64,000 nucleotides of DNA from contig NZ_JBEWTB010000001.1 in NCBI RefSeq assembly GCF_040549045.1, positions 234,288-298,287 on the forward strand, in the 5' to 3' direction. Position 1 is the stretch's first letter; the number at the start of each line of letters is the position of its first letter. This document shows, one piece after another, positions 35,019 through 43,749 of this stretch. The notes beneath the pieces were generated by a model that worked only from the letters and a program-made list of their open reading frames with translations, searched no databases and was not told the DNA's origin. The stretch is from Endozoicomonas sp. NE40. Lineage in GTDB: Bacteria > Pseudomonadota > Gammaproteobacteria > Pseudomonadales > Endozoicomonadaceae. A program made the translations under genes and the position numbers.

Positions 35019-35191
35019 GGTTAATTACTACAGGTGCGTTGTTGCTTCATTCGACAACGTGTCAACAGACAACAACAATTGTTAATTAAAAGGGGGGTAT
35101 ATAGTCAAACATATTTGCTTTGACTTCAATGATCTGATGCAGTTTTTCTGACAGTGTGAAAGCTTTATACGTACGGTTAAGTCAATAACGG

Positions 35192-35237
35192 AAAAAGATC
35201 ATGCCCAGACAGTTATTACCCGGATCATGATCTTTTT
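35192..35237. terminator. Palindromic terminator
   Basis: AAAAAGATCATG (35192-35203) and CATGATCTTTTT (35226-35237) are perfectly complementary and carry A/T tails on both strands. It follows the minus-strand lipoprotein gene ending at 35255. Confidence 0.8.
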
Positions 35238-35254
35238 ACTTCGTGATATTTAAA

Positions 35255-35611
35255 TCAGCGTCTACGGTTTTGCCACGCAGACAATTGTGCAGGTGTTGCA
35301 ACTTCACTCACGCCTGCCATAAATTCCTGAAAGTTTGCATCACGTGCAATTTTCTTCTGATGATCGTTCTTGTCAGATTTGTTAATTTCATGGAAGCGAT
35401 TATGACGGTTAAGGTTCAGTTGCAGAAGCTTTGCAGAAGCAGCCTCATCCAGTCCCATAACTTTGACCATTTCATTGTTGATTTTATGAACCTGGGCAGG
35501 AATATTCGACTGGTTATTGCGGGCTGGACTTGGCGCGCTATCTGTTGTAGCACAGCCAGTGACAGACATGGCTAAAAAAAGAGCGCACATAGAGCCGGTA
35601 ATCTTTCTCAT
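35255..35611 (-). CDS. Small lipoprotein, Spy-like family
   Basis: 118 residues. The lipobox MSVTGCATT is followed by a Ser/Asn linker and a helical module (INNEMVKVMGLDEAASAKLL, then QLNLNRHNRFHEI and TPAQLSAWQNRRR). The pattern M.L.......LL.L...RH and the final Q...W resemble the proteins at 6488 and 30521 at lower similarity, so I place it in the same local family. ATG 35611 has GGAAATAA upstream. A perfect GAAACGTTTC operator lies 223 bases upstream. Confidence 0.65.
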   Translation of the reverse strand: MRKITGSMCALFLAMSVTGCATTDSAPSPARNNQSNIPAQVHKINNEMVKVMGLDEAASAKLLQLNLNRHNRFHEINKSDKNDHQKKIARDANFQEFMAGVSEVATPAQLSAWQNRRR

Positions 35612-36224
35612 CGTTATTTCCTATTCATTCTTACAGTTGTGGACTTTATGTTGAGAATCAGGACAGGCAATAAAAATCTGCCTGGAGTAATCTTCTTTTT
35701 CTACACTAAAACTTTCAGGTGATTTATGAACACAGCACAAATTAAGAACAACGCTGCGTGCATAACTGCCAGCAGGTGTTGTGATATGTTAGCTATAGTT
35801 GCTGCTGTTTTTTTTGAGCTATGACAATGTTTCGAAACGTTTCTTTACAAATAAGTGACCGGTGCCTGTCACCATCGCTTATGCCAGTATTCTGAGTGGC
35901 TGCGAGAAGTGGGAAAGTATGGAAAACCTTGCAACTTACAATGCCAGCTGATTCCGCCAGTTCTTCCCTTATCAGTGGGGTATGTCTTCATGAGTAAGAG
36001 AAAAACGGAGGTTTTTACAATTTGATTATTCGATCAAAAAAAATTAAGACTGATTTTCCTGGAACAAAAGACCTGATGAGACTTTTGCCCTGGTTTTTCT
36101 GTTCATACAGAGTAGCAAGGTACAAAGAACATAAAAAAGCCGAACTAACAAGTAACCATGTTAATTCGGCTTTTGAAAATAAGTCGGCGTCACCGTTTAA
36201 ATAATAAGCGTCCTGATTCGCTTA
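35612..36224. promoter_or_regulatory. Intergenic region with a perfect operator
   Basis: 613 bases. It has GAAACGTTTC at 35834-35843 (context TTCGAAACGTTTCTTTA), and a GTGAC...GTCAC palindrome near 35855-35873. A 60-codon TTG-start ORF (36022-36204) has a GGAGG upstream but runs through the terminator at 36134-36174, so I do not call it. Which gene the operator serves is unclear; the minus-strand lipoprotein is the nearest reader. Confidence 0.5.
36134..36174. terminator. Terminator of the lipoprotein at 36225-37616
   Basis: AAAAAGCCGAA.TAACA and TGTTA.TTCGGCTTTT form a 15-bp stem with one mismatch and A/T tails on both sides, 50 bases beyond the minus-strand stop. Confidence 0.8.
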
Positions 36225-37616
36225 TTAATTCCTTTGGCAGTAGCCTTCCGTAATTTCATTGCCTGGTGCTGGCTGGAGCGTTACGTTAATCAGTCTGTAG
36301 GCAATGCCTTGCAGTGTGTCCTGGCCCCTGATATCAGCAGGCGCGAGGTGCAGGGCGTTTTTTACGTTCTGAATAATGGTGGTGTCAACGGTGCCGTCCG
36401 CACGGGTGATCAGCTCTTTAACGGGTACTTCAACCCAGCCCCAGCCTCCGTCGGAGCAGTTTTCATCAAGCTGGATTTTGTTGGAGTTGTGTCCTTCTGT
36501 TTCAAAACTTACCTGTAACTGGCGAGTTGGGTGCAGGGCGTAGTCATCAACGCGCAGCTGGAATCTGAGAACACCATTTTCCACAAACTCAGACCAGTCC
36601 ATATGACTATTGTTCGGGTCGAGCAGCAGGCCACCCCTGCCAGCGGGCTGGGACTCAATAAAGGTCACTAGCAGATGACGGGTATTGTTGTTGTCCTTAT
36701 TAACAACCTCGGTTCTGATTTTTGTGGTTCCACCACCATTCCATGTTTTGTATTTTCTTGCCCAACCGGTGAAGCCATCATCAATATCCGCATTGTTGCT
36801 GCGCGTAAACATATTATGAGCAGATTCAGAAGACAGTGTTCTGACATTGTCCGACTGTTCACACTGCAGTTCATAACGGTGGCCTGTTGAATTTGGCACA
36901 AAGCGGATATTGCTCAGGTCGATATCCAGGTTGTTTTCGCTGTGCAGGCCAAAAGGCATGATAGTCTGGCTGAAATCAAACTCATGCTCCTCAGTGTTGA
37001 AGCAGGCGAGAGGAACCCGTACCGTCTGCTTTTCTCCGCCAGAGAAAGCGTTGAAAGCGCCCGTGATGTCTATCGTTTGCTCTGAGATTCCGGTAGGGCT
37101 TGGTATTGGCGGTAGTGGGTTTACAACGGACAGATTCTCGTGGCTCATTGTCAGGAAGACCCTGGAGCCTTTTGCTGGTTTGCTGTTGACTTTCAGGTCA
37201 AACTGCAAGGTACCGTCAACCGTTGACTCAGACAGGTCAATGATATGCCCGGTGGTGCTTGTCATCATGACAGAGCCTTTATTGTTGCCAGCAATTTTTA
37301 TGTTGACCGGGTTTCCGTAAAGCGCTTGTTCACCATTAGTAGGGTCGACTGTGAGTACTGGCTGAGTGGTCATATTACCAGCTTGCAAAGCCAGGTCTTC
37401 CGGAATATCAAATGTAAAATTATTTCTGTTAGTAACCCGCATATGAAAATCGCGGGTGGTTTCCGGGCCATAAATGACTACTTCCTCAGCTACAACTTCC
37501 GGGGGCTGTGGAGCCGGGTCTGTTGAATCCTGACTGCTGCTATCATCACTATTGCAGCCTGCTAACATTGACAGCGAAAGACTGCCAAGAAGTATCGATT
37601 TAACGGTCTTATTCAT
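36225..37616 (-). CDS. Glycan-binding-like lipoprotein A (two beta-sandwich domains)
   Basis: 463 residues. The lipobox SMLAGC is followed by an acidic Ser/Pro linker. Two beta-sandwich domains (about 50-250 and 270-460) follow, each ending in a DIS-type 'dIsni' strand. The second has FVENGVLRFQLRVDDYALHP and GGWGWVEVPVKELITR, phrases like the galactose-binding-like ExoP domain at the end of marine beta-glucanases. No catalytic motif was seen, so it is probably a surface or periplasmic glycan binder. It is homologous to the divergently transcribed lipoprotein B. AAGGA precedes its ATG. A perfect operator and a CRP-like site lie 100-185 bases upstream. Confidence 0.7.
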   Translation of the reverse strand: MNKTVKSILLGSLSLSMLAGCNSDDSSSQDSTDPAPQPPEVVAEEVVIYGPETTRDFHMRVTNRNNFTFDIPEDLALQAGNMTTQPVLTVDPTNGEQALYGNPVNIKIAGNNKGSVMMTSTTGHIIDLSESTVDGTLQFDLKVNSKPAKGSRVFLTMSHENLSVVNPLPPIPSPTGISEQTIDITGAFNAFSGGEKQTVRVPLACFNTEEHEFDFSQTIMPFGLHSENNLDIDLSNIRFVPNSTGHRYELQCEQSDNVRTLSSESAHNMFTRSNNADIDDGFTGWARKYKTWNGGGTTKIRTEVVNKDNNNTRHLLVTFIESQPAGRGGLLLDPNNSHMDWSEFVENGVLRFQLRVDDYALHPTRQLQVSFETEGHNSNKIQLDENCSDGGWGWVEVPVKELITRADGTVDTTIIQNVKNALHLAPADIRGQDTLQGIAYRLINVTLQPAPGNEITEGYCQRN

Positions 37617-38118
37617 ACAAAATCCTTACTACACGGAAATCTGTTGTGGTTGTTAAAGCCTGAAGTGTGCCAAGCCTGCAATAAACGACTTAATCTATCA
37701 TCATGATTTGCAGAAACGTTTCCGTAAAAGCGATAGTACGGCAGTAGACAAATAGATTCAACCAATACCAATATTTATCATGTTCTTTTGATTTACATCA
37801 ATCTATCAACATAAAAACCTATAAAAAAAACAGACGGATGCGTATAGGAAAGGCGCTCATATTTTTCTGAAAAGCCTTTGTTTATGGGCTTTGAGAAAGT
37901 TTCCATATCGTTTCTGGATCATCATGCGTGGCTTCTGGATCACCATGTGTGGATGTGCATGGTCTTGATATTGACTGATAACTCACTTATTCTCACCCCA
38001 CCAATGAAACGTTTCAATTTTCATGTTGATGAGTCCCTTGAATTATCGGTACTTCAGGAAGTTACTTCTCCTCATCACTGGCAATACCTATTTTTTTATA
38101 AAGAAGCTGGATATTTCT
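37617..38118. promoter_or_regulatory. Divergent control region between the two homologous lipoproteins
   Basis: Contains GAAACGTTTC at 37713-37722, a CRP-like TTTGA-N6-TCAAT at 37787-37802, and the perfect palindrome TGAAACGTTTCA at 38005-38016. The arrangement is roughly symmetrical, one operator per gene with a central CRP site. Confidence 0.65.
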
Positions 38119-39405
38119 ATGAATAATGCTGTCAGGTCCCTGATTCTCGGTGGTTTATCGGTATCTCTACTCACCGGTTGTTTAGAGGATGATTTCGATT
38201 ACAGCTCGAACCTGGCTCGAAGAACTTACCTGTACGGTCAGGACGCTTCCTATAACATGATGTTTCAGATTGAAGATCGTGCAGGCATGACCGCTGATGT
38301 CATCCCGGGCATTCCTGTTGTTCGCGATAACATTATTGCCAGCGTAATGGACAAGCCCGTTGAAGAGCGGGGCAATATCAGTGTTCAGGTCACTAAGGGG
38401 CAGCCGGCTAAAATACGACTGAAAACCGCCAACGACCTGCCTGTCGACCTGGGTTACTACGAAGTCGGAGGGACTATCCAGTTTGCTGTTCGTGTTCATG
38501 ACCGGCCACTGGAAACTGAAGTATGTGATGAGTTAGGGGGCAACTGTTCCTACGACATTAAATCCATCAGGATGACGGCGAGTACGGATAAGAATGTAGA
38601 AATTGCCGACCCGTACTATGTTGACCTCACCAGCGCTTTTCACGCTATTGCGGGATCTCCGGAATACCAGACCATTAAAGTTCCGACCAGTTGTTTCCGT
38701 GATACGCTCGGAAGCTTCAACAAGACAGTGATTCCTCTCGAAATTCACTCTGAGTCTGACGTACGTTTCGATATCAGTGAAGTCACTATGATTCGTGAAA
38801 CGGATACAGCGGGTGATGTATTACGCTGTACTGATCCGGTAGACACCAATGAAGTCATTCGGACAGATGATGAGGGTGTATCCTGGTTGTACAAAATGAA
38901 TGATAACGCCCCTTCTACAGGCTGGGCCAGAACACCTGCTTCCTGGGGGTCGGCGTCACCAAGAATCAGCTGGCAGGGGCAGTCAATGGTCGTGCATTAC
39001 AACAATGCCAGTCCGGGCAGCAATGGTGGTGTCCTGTTGCGTACCGCAGATCAGGAGTTCAAAGACGTAAGTCGTCTGATTGACAACGGCTACCTGCGCT
39101 TCTGGATCATTGTTGAAGATTACGCCTCTCACCCGACAAAACAGATTCAGGTCAATATGGAAGGTGATCGCTCCAATAACTCTCAAGTGGTTTATCTTGA
39201 GCCTGGCTTTGCAGAGAATAAAGGCGAATGGGTCACTATTCCCCTGAAATCTCTCTTTACCCGCGGTAACGGAGCCATTGAGCATACACTGGCTTTGAAC
39301 CTGAACAAGGCTCTGAATATTCGTGCGCGGGGTGTTAGCGGCAACGATACCCTCAATGGCGTTAAGTTCAGAGTGTCCAATATTCAGCTGACAACAAATC
39401 CCTGA
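38119..39405 (+). CDS. Glycan-binding-like lipoprotein B
   Basis: 428 residues from ATG 38119 (MNNAVRSLILGGLSVSLLTG then C). The ORF opens at 38023, but that extension has no signal and lies next to the operator. The same two-domain plan as lipoprotein A is seen, including YVDLTSAFHAIAGSPEYQTI and LIDNGYLRFWIIVEDYASHP, then KGEWVTIPLKSLFTRGNGAI and DTLNGVKFRVSNIQL. Conserved Trp and Asp residues in both suggest sugar binding, but no enzyme motif is seen. It arose by duplication with lipoprotein A. A short GC hairpin with T-run follows. Confidence 0.7.
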   Translation: MNNAVRSLILGGLSVSLLTGCLEDDFDYSSNLARRTYLYGQDASYNMMFQIEDRAGMTADVIPGIPVVRDNIIASVMDKPVEERGNISVQVTKGQPAKIRLKTANDLPVDLGYYEVGGTIQFAVRVHDRPLETEVCDELGGNCSYDIKSIRMTASTDKNVEIADPYYVDLTSAFHAIAGSPEYQTIKVPTSCFRDTLGSFNKTVIPLEIHSESDVRFDISEVTMIRETDTAGDVLRCTDPVDTNEVIRTDDEGVSWLYKMNDNAPSTGWARTPASWGSASPRISWQGQSMVVHYNNASPGSNGGVLLRTADQEFKDVSRLIDNGYLRFWIIVEDYASHPTKQIQVNMEGDRSNNSQVVYLEPGFAENKGEWVTIPLKSLFTRGNGAIEHTLALNLNKALNIRARGVSGNDTLNGVKFRVSNIQLTTNP

Positions 39406-39486
39406 CGCGACACCCCGGCCTGTTCACCTTCCAGAACTGACAGGTTTGCAGGCTCATTCTACCGAGTGAGCCTGTCCTCCCCTATT

Positions 39487-39513
39487 GCCCGTTACCCCAT
39501 GGCGGGCTTTTTT
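39487..39513 (+). terminator. Terminator after lipoprotein B
   Basis: GCCCG (39487-39491) and CGGGC (39503-39507) with a run of T. A second hairpin GGCTCA...TGAGCC lies just upstream (about 39452-39471). Confidence 0.65.
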
Positions 39514-39542
39514 AAAACAAAACGGTTGTACGGAGACATAGC

Positions 39543-40961
39543 ATGTTTCGCAGAAAAGTGCTGAGTGCCTGTCTGGCGAGCTTACTGGCTGTATCGGTTG
39601 GTGCAGATGCAGATGATAAAGATCGTCAGTGGCTGGCTGGCGATCACCATGTTCACACTCACTGGAGTGTGACCTTTGATATGGATGGCAATTTTATAAA
39701 AGGTGGGGATGCTAAATATTCTTATCTGACAAACACGACGATGGGAAAAAAGTTCGGCCTGAGCTGGATTGTTAACACGGATCATGGTGATCCGGGTCAC
39801 TCCATGATCAACTTTGAGCATGCCTATCCTGAACTGCTTGAGACGCGTAAAGCCGTGGATGATATGGTGATCTTTTACGGTCACGAATGGAACATTCCTG
39901 TACACGGCCATGCCACCCTGATTCTGCCAATCAACGACCTTGAGCGTGAGACTATGCGTGACTTCCAGCGCCAGTTTGGTCGCAAGGAAGCTGGAATTGA
40001 AAGTCATCGTAACGCCTACATGCTGGAAGGCCTGGAGTGGCTGGACAGGTTTCAGGAAAAGCCCCTGGTATTCCTGAACCATCCAAGCCGATCCTCCCGT
40101 GAGCTGGGTAAATTCCGCCAGATTACACCACCCCGTATGAAAGGCTGGTACGATATGGCACCTGAAGTACAGGTGGGTATGGAAGGCGCCCCGGGTCATC
40201 AGGCGGCTCCTGTTCGTGGTGGTTACGGCGGTGCCCCGTCTGTTGGCGGCATGGATCAGATGACAGCTGTCGTAGGCGGTGCATGGGACCATATTCTGGG
40301 CAGTGGTCGCCCTTACTGGATTACCTCCAATTCCGACTTCCATAAACATACCAGCAACCTTTATCCGTTGCGTAATAACCCGAATGAACTTGCTCCGGGT
40401 AATGACTACTGGCCGGGTGAATACTCTAAAACCTGGGTTTATGCCGAGAAAGAATACTCTGATATCATGGATGGCTTACGCTATGGTCGTATCTTTGTCA
40501 CCTTTGGTGATCTGATTAATGCGCTGGATCTCAACTTGAGTACTGCCAGAGGCGAGAACGGTGCGACAATGGGCGACACCCTCAATACAGGTGGTGGTGT
40601 GGAAAAACTTCACCTGAATATTGATATCGGTGCTGCAATGGAGCCTAACCACAACGGTGATCTGCCTGTTCTGAACCGTGTCGATATTATTGTCGGTGCG
40701 ATCCATCCTGATATTGATCTCGAACCCGATACAAACTCAACGACTAAAGTGCTGAAACGTATTCACAAGGATGAATGGAAGATCGAAAATGGTCGCATCA
40801 TTCTGGATGTAGAGATTCCGCTTGACTACGAAAAAGGCTATGTACGTCTGCGTGGCACCAATACCGATACACTGGAGCCTCAGCCGTTTGACCGCAATAA
40901 CCCGGACGACGAATGGGAAGATTTGTGGTTCTACTCAAATCCGATTTTCTGGTCTGAATAA
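39543..40961 (+). CDS. Periplasmic PHP-domain phosphoesterase-like protein
   Basis: 472 residues. A Sec signal (FRRKVLSACLASLLAVSVGA) is followed by WLAGDHHVHTHWS, the first metal-binding motif of the PHP superfamily. Further metal-site candidates are NTDHGD, YGHEWNIPVHGHATL, FLNHPSRSS and ITSNSDFHKH. PHP proteins are metal-dependent phosphoesterases or nucleases; periplasmic ones are poorly characterised. The C-terminal ~130 residues are beta-rich. It sits between a glycan-binding lipoprotein and the LacI regulator. Removal of phosphate-ester groups (for example phosphoglycerol) from a glucan is an attractive but unproven role. GGAG precedes the ATG; a weak operator-like AAAACGGTTG lies at 39519-39528. 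Confidence 0.75.
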   Translation: MFRRKVLSACLASLLAVSVGADADDKDRQWLAGDHHVHTHWSVTFDMDGNFIKGGDAKYSYLTNTTMGKKFGLSWIVNTDHGDPGHSMINFEHAYPELLETRKAVDDMVIFYGHEWNIPVHGHATLILPINDLERETMRDFQRQFGRKEAGIESHRNAYMLEGLEWLDRFQEKPLVFLNHPSRSSRELGKFRQITPPRMKGWYDMAPEVQVGMEGAPGHQAAPVRGGYGGAPSVGGMDQMTAVVGGAWDHILGSGRPYWITSNSDFHKHTSNLYPLRNNPNELAPGNDYWPGEYSKTWVYAEKEYSDIMDGLRYGRIFVTFGDLINALDLNLSTARGENGATMGDTLNTGGGVEKLHLNIDIGAAMEPNHNGDLPVLNRVDIIVGAIHPDIDLEPDTNSTTKVLKRIHKDEWKIENGRIILDVEIPLDYEKGYVRLRGTNTDTLEPQPFDRNNPDDEWEDLWFYSNPIFWSE

Positions 40962-40988
40962 CAGGATGCACGCTTAAGTCAGCATTCA

Positions 40989-41018
40989 GGACCCCACAGG
41001 CACGCGCAAGTGGGGTCC
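40989..41018. terminator. Hairpin between convergent PHP and LacI genes
   Basis: GGACCCCAC (40989-40997) and GTGGGGTCC (41010-41018) form a perfect 9-bp GC-rich stem. There is no T-run. Confidence 0.65.
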
Positions 41019-41036
41019 CCGAATCGCCGAGACAGG

Positions 41037-42026
41037 TTATACGCTTTCGCGCTCAATCAGCCTGGTTGCCTGAATTCTTAACTTATTTAAGTCTTTGGCC
41101 GGGCTTTTAATGGCTTCGAACAGGATTTCGGCAGCATTTATACCCATTTCGTATTTCTGGTGGGATACCGTTGTTAATGGAGGAGCTGCAAATTCTGCCT
41201 CACGAATGTCATCAAAGCCGATAACTTTTATATTCTCCGGGATTTTCAGGTTATTTTCGCGGGCGGCACGATATATGCCCAGGGCCATCTCGTCATTTGC
41301 TGAGAATATGGCGTTCGGTACGGTGCCTTTATTAAACAGGACTTTCATTTTTTGATAGGCACCCTCCTCAGTAAAATCACATTCAAGAATATGATTGTTG
41401 TTTATTGTGGCACCACAGAAACCCAGAGCCGCAATATAACCTTCCAGTCGCTTCTGGCTGTCATAAGAACCTTTGGGGCCGCCCAGAAAGTAAACATCTT
41501 TACATCCACTTTGTACTAATGCTTTCGTGGCGTTGAAAGCTCCGCCAAAGTTATCAATCAGAACACTGAAAATATGGGGTGATTCCACTTCACGATCCAG
41601 CACGACCAGCGGCAGATCTTTGGAAGCGGTAGACTTGAGAAAGTCGTCATCAAATGAGTCAGCAAGGATAATTGCGCCATCCACCATACGGTCACGCAGG
41701 TATTTGTAAGCCGTGGAGTTTTCTTCGCCATAAAGGCTGCAGGCTACCAGATCATAACCTGCCTGATGAACGGCTTTTTCAATCCCCCGTGCAATTTCAC
41801 TGTAAATAGGGCCAAACCATGAGTTGAAAAATATACCGATAGCACGGGTATGTTTTTGCTTAAGCAGTTTGGCGTTGCCATTTGCAACGTAGTTAAGTCG
41901 CTTCGCTACATGCAGCACATGCTTACGGGTTTCAGAACTGATCCTGTCTTTATTATTTATTGCGTAAGATACGGTTGAAATGGATACCCCCGCTTCTCTG
42001 GCTACATCTTTAATAGTGGCTTTCAC
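41037..42026 (-). CDS. LacI-family transcriptional regulator of the glycan regulon
   Basis: 329 residues from a GTG at 42026, giving the classic start KATIKDVAREAGVSISTVSY with the LacI helix-turn-helix and hinge (NYVANGNAKLLKQKHTRAIG). ATG starts further upstream would add an unrelated extension. The sugar-binding core follows (FGPIYSEIARGIEKAV, DGAIILADSFDD, GPKGSYDSQKRLEGY, SANDEMALGIYRAA, VIGFDDIREAEFAAPPLTTV). LacI proteins with this recognition helix bind GAAACG-half-site palindromes, matching the GAAACGTTTC sites across the window. A CAACGTTTTG site at 42071-42080 suggests autoregulation. It is divergent from the glucanase-like gene at 42328. Confidence 0.9.
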   Translation of the reverse strand: MKATIKDVAREAGVSISTVSYAINNKDRISSETRKHVLHVAKRLNYVANGNAKLLKQKHTRAIGIFFNSWFGPIYSEIARGIEKAVHQAGYDLVACSLYGEENSTAYKYLRDRMVDGAIILADSFDDDFLKSTASKDLPLVVLDREVESPHIFSVLIDNFGGAFNATKALVQSGCKDVYFLGGPKGSYDSQKRLEGYIAALGFCGATINNNHILECDFTEEGAYQKMKVLFNKGTVPNAIFSANDEMALGIYRAARENNLKIPENIKVIGFDDIREAEFAAPPLTTVSHQKYEMGINAAEILFEAIKSPAKDLNKLRIQATRLIERESV

Positions 42027-42216
42027 AAGTTTACATCTCTGATGGTCTGATGAGGTGACATTTTCACCTGCAACGTTTTGTCTGTTCACATGCATATTCT
42101 GGATTACGATATGCTGTGTTGCATGATAGTAATTGAGTGAAACAATTATATTGATATATGGGAAATTATCCAATTCAAATCATTTTATACACGTATTAGT
42201 GTACACACATACAAAG

Positions 42217-42228
42217 TGAAACGTTTCA
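42217..42228. promoter_or_regulatory. Perfect LacI-type operator TGAAACGTTTCA
   Basis: Twelve-base perfect palindrome in the lacI/glucanase divergent region, 99 bases before the ATG at 42328. Confidence 0.75.
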
Positions 42229-42233
42229 TACGA

Positions 42234-42249
42234 TTTGATCCAGATCACA
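42234..42249. promoter_or_regulatory. CRP-like site TTTGA-N6-TCACA
   Basis: It contains GATCCAGATCACA, nine of ten half-site bases of the CRP consensus. It is five bases from the operator, so activator and repressor would compete or act together. Confidence 0.6.
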
Positions 42250-42327
42250 AAACATAACGAAATCTTTTGATAGGATTTATTTGCTGTATTCCTCTCATGA
42301 TTTTGACTATTCAGATTTGAGCCTTAT

Positions 42328-43701
42328 ATGAAAAAAATCCTGGCCACACTAGTAATGAGTGCTGCTTTATCACCTATGGCAAGTGCAATTGCTGCAGACA
42401 CCACGATGACTGCACAGCCAGTCGCCGCTGCCGAGATCACTGATTCAGAAATTATTGAGAAGCTTTTTAAAGGCAGCTACAAGTTCTGGCAGCAGGCGCG
42501 CAATGATAACGGCTCTTATGAAGATAAACTGTACTTCGAGCATGGCAGTAATCGAGGCTCTATTGCCAACTCCGGTATGGGCCTGATAGCTCTGGCGATC
42601 GGTCATGAAATGGGCTGGGAGCCTGACGCTGAAGAACTGGCTCTGGTGACTCTGAGAATGCTGGCTGGCAAAGGGCCGGACATTTCGGTTCCACGTAACC
42701 CTTCTAATACTTATATTCACTTTTACGACACCCGGAATGGCGAGCAGATTGGAGTAGACTGGAGCCCGATCGACAGCGCCATTATGTTATGCGGTGCCCT
42801 GTTCATCAAACGTTACTTCCCTGAGAACAGGGAAATAGCCACACTGGTTGATGAGCTGTACGAAACGACTGACCTGACCCAGTTTATTGCCGACATCAAC
42901 AGAGGTCAGATTTATCTGGTACAAGATGATGATGGCAACAATATGCCTCCAAAGACCAAAGCATTCAACGAATATATGATCGTTGCTGCTCTGGCCAATC
43001 AGCAGGCCATTGATTTCAAAAAGGGCAGGCAGGGGCGGGACGCAAGACGATTCTGGAATCACTGGTATGAAACACCAAAGAATCTGCCAGTATCCTATTA
43101 CAATGATATTCCGGTTCTGTCTGAAGGAAGAACCTGGTTTACCTCCAAATTCAACTTTCTGTTCAACCATTACCTGCTGAACGGCTTCTCTGCCTCGGAA
43201 GAATATCAACAGGCTTCAGCAAACGCAGCCAGAGCAGACTACTCCTGGTTCCAGAGTCAGGGCTTTGAAGGTATGAAGGAATTTGAATGGGGCAGTGGTG
43301 CAGGCTCCTGCCCGGACGGTTATTGTGTTGACCGTATAGTGCACGAAGGCATTGAGACCAAAAACCCGCATATGATGATTTCCCCTACCATCATTGCCGG
43401 CTTTATTCCCCACTCAGAGCGGGCAAAGGATGATCTTATCGCCATGTATCGTGATGATAGCCAGAAAGCGGTTTATGAGCTGCCGGAAGGTGGCACCGTG
43501 CTGTGGCGTTACAGCAAGACACAACCAGAGTGGCGCTCGAACGCCATCGAGGGGGTGGACTTCTCTACCATGTTGTTTGGCCTGGCTTCTCTACCTGAAT
43601 ATCTGGGTACCGAATTCTTTAACGCCTACAATGACTACAGTAACCCAGAGCCTGCCAACTATACTCGCCCATCAAAGGTGAAGCTGATAGCTGCTGAGTA
43701 A
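42328..43701 (+). CDS. Periplasmic (alpha/alpha)6 glucanase-like protein, beta-1,2-glucanase clan
   Basis: 457 residues. A signal peptide (MKKILATLVMSAALSPMASA) is followed by an all-helical catalytic-type domain. Its phrases run parallel to GH144 enzymes: GSIANSGMGLIALAIGHEMG, DWSPIDSAIMLCGALFIKRY, AFNEYMIVAALAN, EGMKEFEWGSGAG and ending VDFSTMLFGLASLPEYL. It lacks the accessory modules of the 20799-23444 enzyme. I infer an endo- or exo-acting beta-1,2-glucan hydrolase of a family related to GH144/GH162/GH189, distant enough that the family cannot be fixed here. An operator and a CRP-like site lie immediately upstream, and a terminator follows. Confidence 0.65.
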   Translation: MKKILATLVMSAALSPMASAIAADTTMTAQPVAAAEITDSEIIEKLFKGSYKFWQQARNDNGSYEDKLYFEHGSNRGSIANSGMGLIALAIGHEMGWEPDAEELALVTLRMLAGKGPDISVPRNPSNTYIHFYDTRNGEQIGVDWSPIDSAIMLCGALFIKRYFPENREIATLVDELYETTDLTQFIADINRGQIYLVQDDDGNNMPPKTKAFNEYMIVAALANQQAIDFKKGRQGRDARRFWNHWYETPKNLPVSYYNDIPVLSEGRTWFTSKFNFLFNHYLLNGFSASEEYQQASANAARADYSWFQSQGFEGMKEFEWGSGAGSCPDGYCVDRIVHEGIETKNPHMMISPTIIAGFIPHSERAKDDLIAMYRDDSQKAVYELPEGGTVLWRYSKTQPEWRSNAIEGVDFSTMLFGLASLPEYLGTEFFNAYNDYSNPEPANYTRPSKVKLIAAE

Positions 43702-43711
43702 AATGCTGGAA

Positions 43712-43749
43712 AACCTGCATTTGGTCGATTGACCGAATGTGGGTTTTTA
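43712..43749 (+). terminator. Terminator after the glucanase-like gene
   Basis: A 15-bp stem with three G-U or wobble positions (AACCTGCATTTGGTC and GACCGAATGTGGGTT) and loop GATT is followed by TTTTA. Confidence 0.8.

Noticed and set aside
36022..36204. 60-codon ORF with TTG start and GGAGG upstream
   Set aside because: It reads through the strong hairpin at 36134-36174, and its composition is not protein-like.
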